The notes beneath the pieces are model-generated. The model searched no databases. It was given only the letters and a program-made list of their open reading frames with translations, and was not told the DNA's origin. Positions 63,372 through 64,000 of a DNA stretch of 64,000 nucleotides are shown here, in pieces. Origin of the DNA: Fervidibacillus halotolerans (GTDB lineage Bacteria; Bacillota; Bacilli; Bacillales; Caldibacillaceae). Position 1 is the first letter of the stretch; each line of letters opens with the position of its first letter. Where the stretch lies: assembly GCF_026547205.1 (NCBI RefSeq), contig NZ_CP106877.1, positions 1,390,771-1,454,770 of the forward strand, given 5' to 3'. Position numbers and translations under genes: made by a program.

Positions 63372-64000
63372 TTAAAAAAAACCAAATAAATAAAATCCGA
63401 TGATCATTACCCCGATATCAGCTAGTATATGCAAGATCCACGAATTCAAAAAATGATCTGATTTTGCATTCAACCAATTAAATAACATCCCGATGATCCA
63501 TAGTCCGATTAAAGCGAGTACAATGAGCCAAAAATCGAACCAAAGGGCAAAAATGGCTACGTGGTACACGGAAAATAATATGGAAGAATAAAGATAAGCA
63601 AATACTTTTCGATTCTCCCTATAAAAATTCAAAAATAGAAATCCACGAAAATAAAACTCTTCTAAAAGGGAATTTCCGAACGTAATATACAATGCAACCA
63701 ACAGGAAACCTTTTGGCGTAATTTCCAGACGCGTCATTAAATCATTTAAAATCGCATCCAATGCAATCCATGGAAGAAAGAGGAAAAAAGCAGAAAGGAC
63801 AATTCCTATGGATAACAGACCGAGGGAAAAACTAATACCTAATTGTTTCCGATCGATCCCTTTTACATTTAAAAATTCCTTCAGTGGCTTTTTCATGATG
63901 AATGTAATATAAAATAGCGGGATAAGGAGAAATAAAATGATTTTCGATCCCGTTTTGACGATATAAGATGCACCGATTAATTGTTCGACAACCAACAGCA
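63372..64000 (-). CDS. CPBP-family intramembrane metalloprotease (partial at right edge)
   Basis: At least 207 residues with six or more membrane helices. Motif EEFYFRGFLF supplies the conserved glutamates and arginine; SVYHVAIF supplies the second-motif histidine. The frame is open to the window edge and the sequence there is already inside a hydrophobic protein, so the start is probably outside. Different from the CPBP gene near 26.4 kb. Substrate unknown. Confidence 0.85.
   Translation of the reverse strand, partial: LLVVEQLIGASYIVKTGSKIILFLLIPLFYITFIMKKPLKEFLNVKGIDRKQLGISFSLGLLSIGIVLSAFFLFLPWIALDAILNDLMTRLEITPKGFLLVALYITFGNSLLEEFYFRGFLFLNFYRENRKVFAYLYSSILFSVYHVAIFALWFDFWLIVLALIGLWIIGMLFNWLNAKSDHFLNSWILHILADIGVMIIGFYLFGFF

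Overview
The window is a stretch of chromosome from a low-GC, endospore-forming Firmicute of the family Bacillaceae. Evidence: complete sporulation genes (spoIVA, spoIIAA-spoIIAB-sigF, spoVAA/AB/AF, spoIIM, spmA/spmB, dacB, dacF, sleB-ypeB), strong AGGAGG ribosome sites, frequent TTG/GTG starts, and a gene order that closely follows the Bacillus subtilis 168 chromosome from folE/hbs to yqkF. I cannot place it below family. An EndoQ-type deaminated-DNA endonuclease and the general protein style are compatible with a moderate thermophile, but that is inference. Nearly all genes lie on the minus strand; the few plus-strand genes are asparaginase, ferredoxin, a DUF309 gene, a transposase and an aldo/keto reductase.

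Layout. 1-16 kb: folE (cut by the window edge), hup, spoIVA, yphF, yphE, gpsA, der, the YIEGIA/capping-subunit/yphA sporulation-associated membrane set, the S1-like ypfD, plsC, cmk, ypfB, motI, ypeB-sleB and prsW. A 220-bp ISL3-type miniature element sits directly behind the prsW stop codon. 16-21 kb: a four-gene sugar-type ABC importer (binding lipoprotein, two permeases, ATPase) that is not part of the B. subtilis order. 21-30 kb: asparaginase, ypdA/bdr, gudB, mecB, ypbF, a LysM-less ypbE, a CPBP protease, recS, ypbB and ferredoxin. 30-45 kb: FMN-riboswitch-controlled ribU, an M23 peptidase, sigX-rsiX, the res locus for cytochrome c biogenesis and its two-component system (resABC and resDE separated by a terminator), rluB, spmA-spmB, dacB, an unrecognised 118-aa protein, and the condensin partners scpA-scpB. 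45-58 kb: ypuF, ribT, an unannotated 29-aa membrane peptide, lysA, a shortened spoVA operon (AA, AB, AF only), the spoIIA operon, dacF, pdp, drm, xerD, yqzK, fur and spoIIM. 58-64 kb: EndoQ-like yqxK, nudF, a complete 1.62-kb insertion sequence with a 9-bp target duplication, yqkF, and a CPBP protease cut by the right edge.

How it works together: the window is dominated by spore formation and germination (forespore sigma-F switch, coat base SpoIVA, DPA-channel-associated SpoVA proteins, cortex tailoring by DacB/DacF/SpmAB, cortex lysis by SleB/YpeB), plus housekeeping GTPases, lipid and nucleotide enzymes, and respiration control by ResDE. Several regulatory sites can be read directly: a sigma-X autoregulatory promoter, a sigma-H promoter for spoIIA, a sigma-F-type promoter for dacF, a PerR box at fur, and the FMN riboswitch. 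The most notable unexplained structure is a perfect 12-bp inverted repeat that encloses the spoIIAA ribosome site and start codon and overlaps the predicted sigma-H transcription start. No entirely new multi-gene system is evident.
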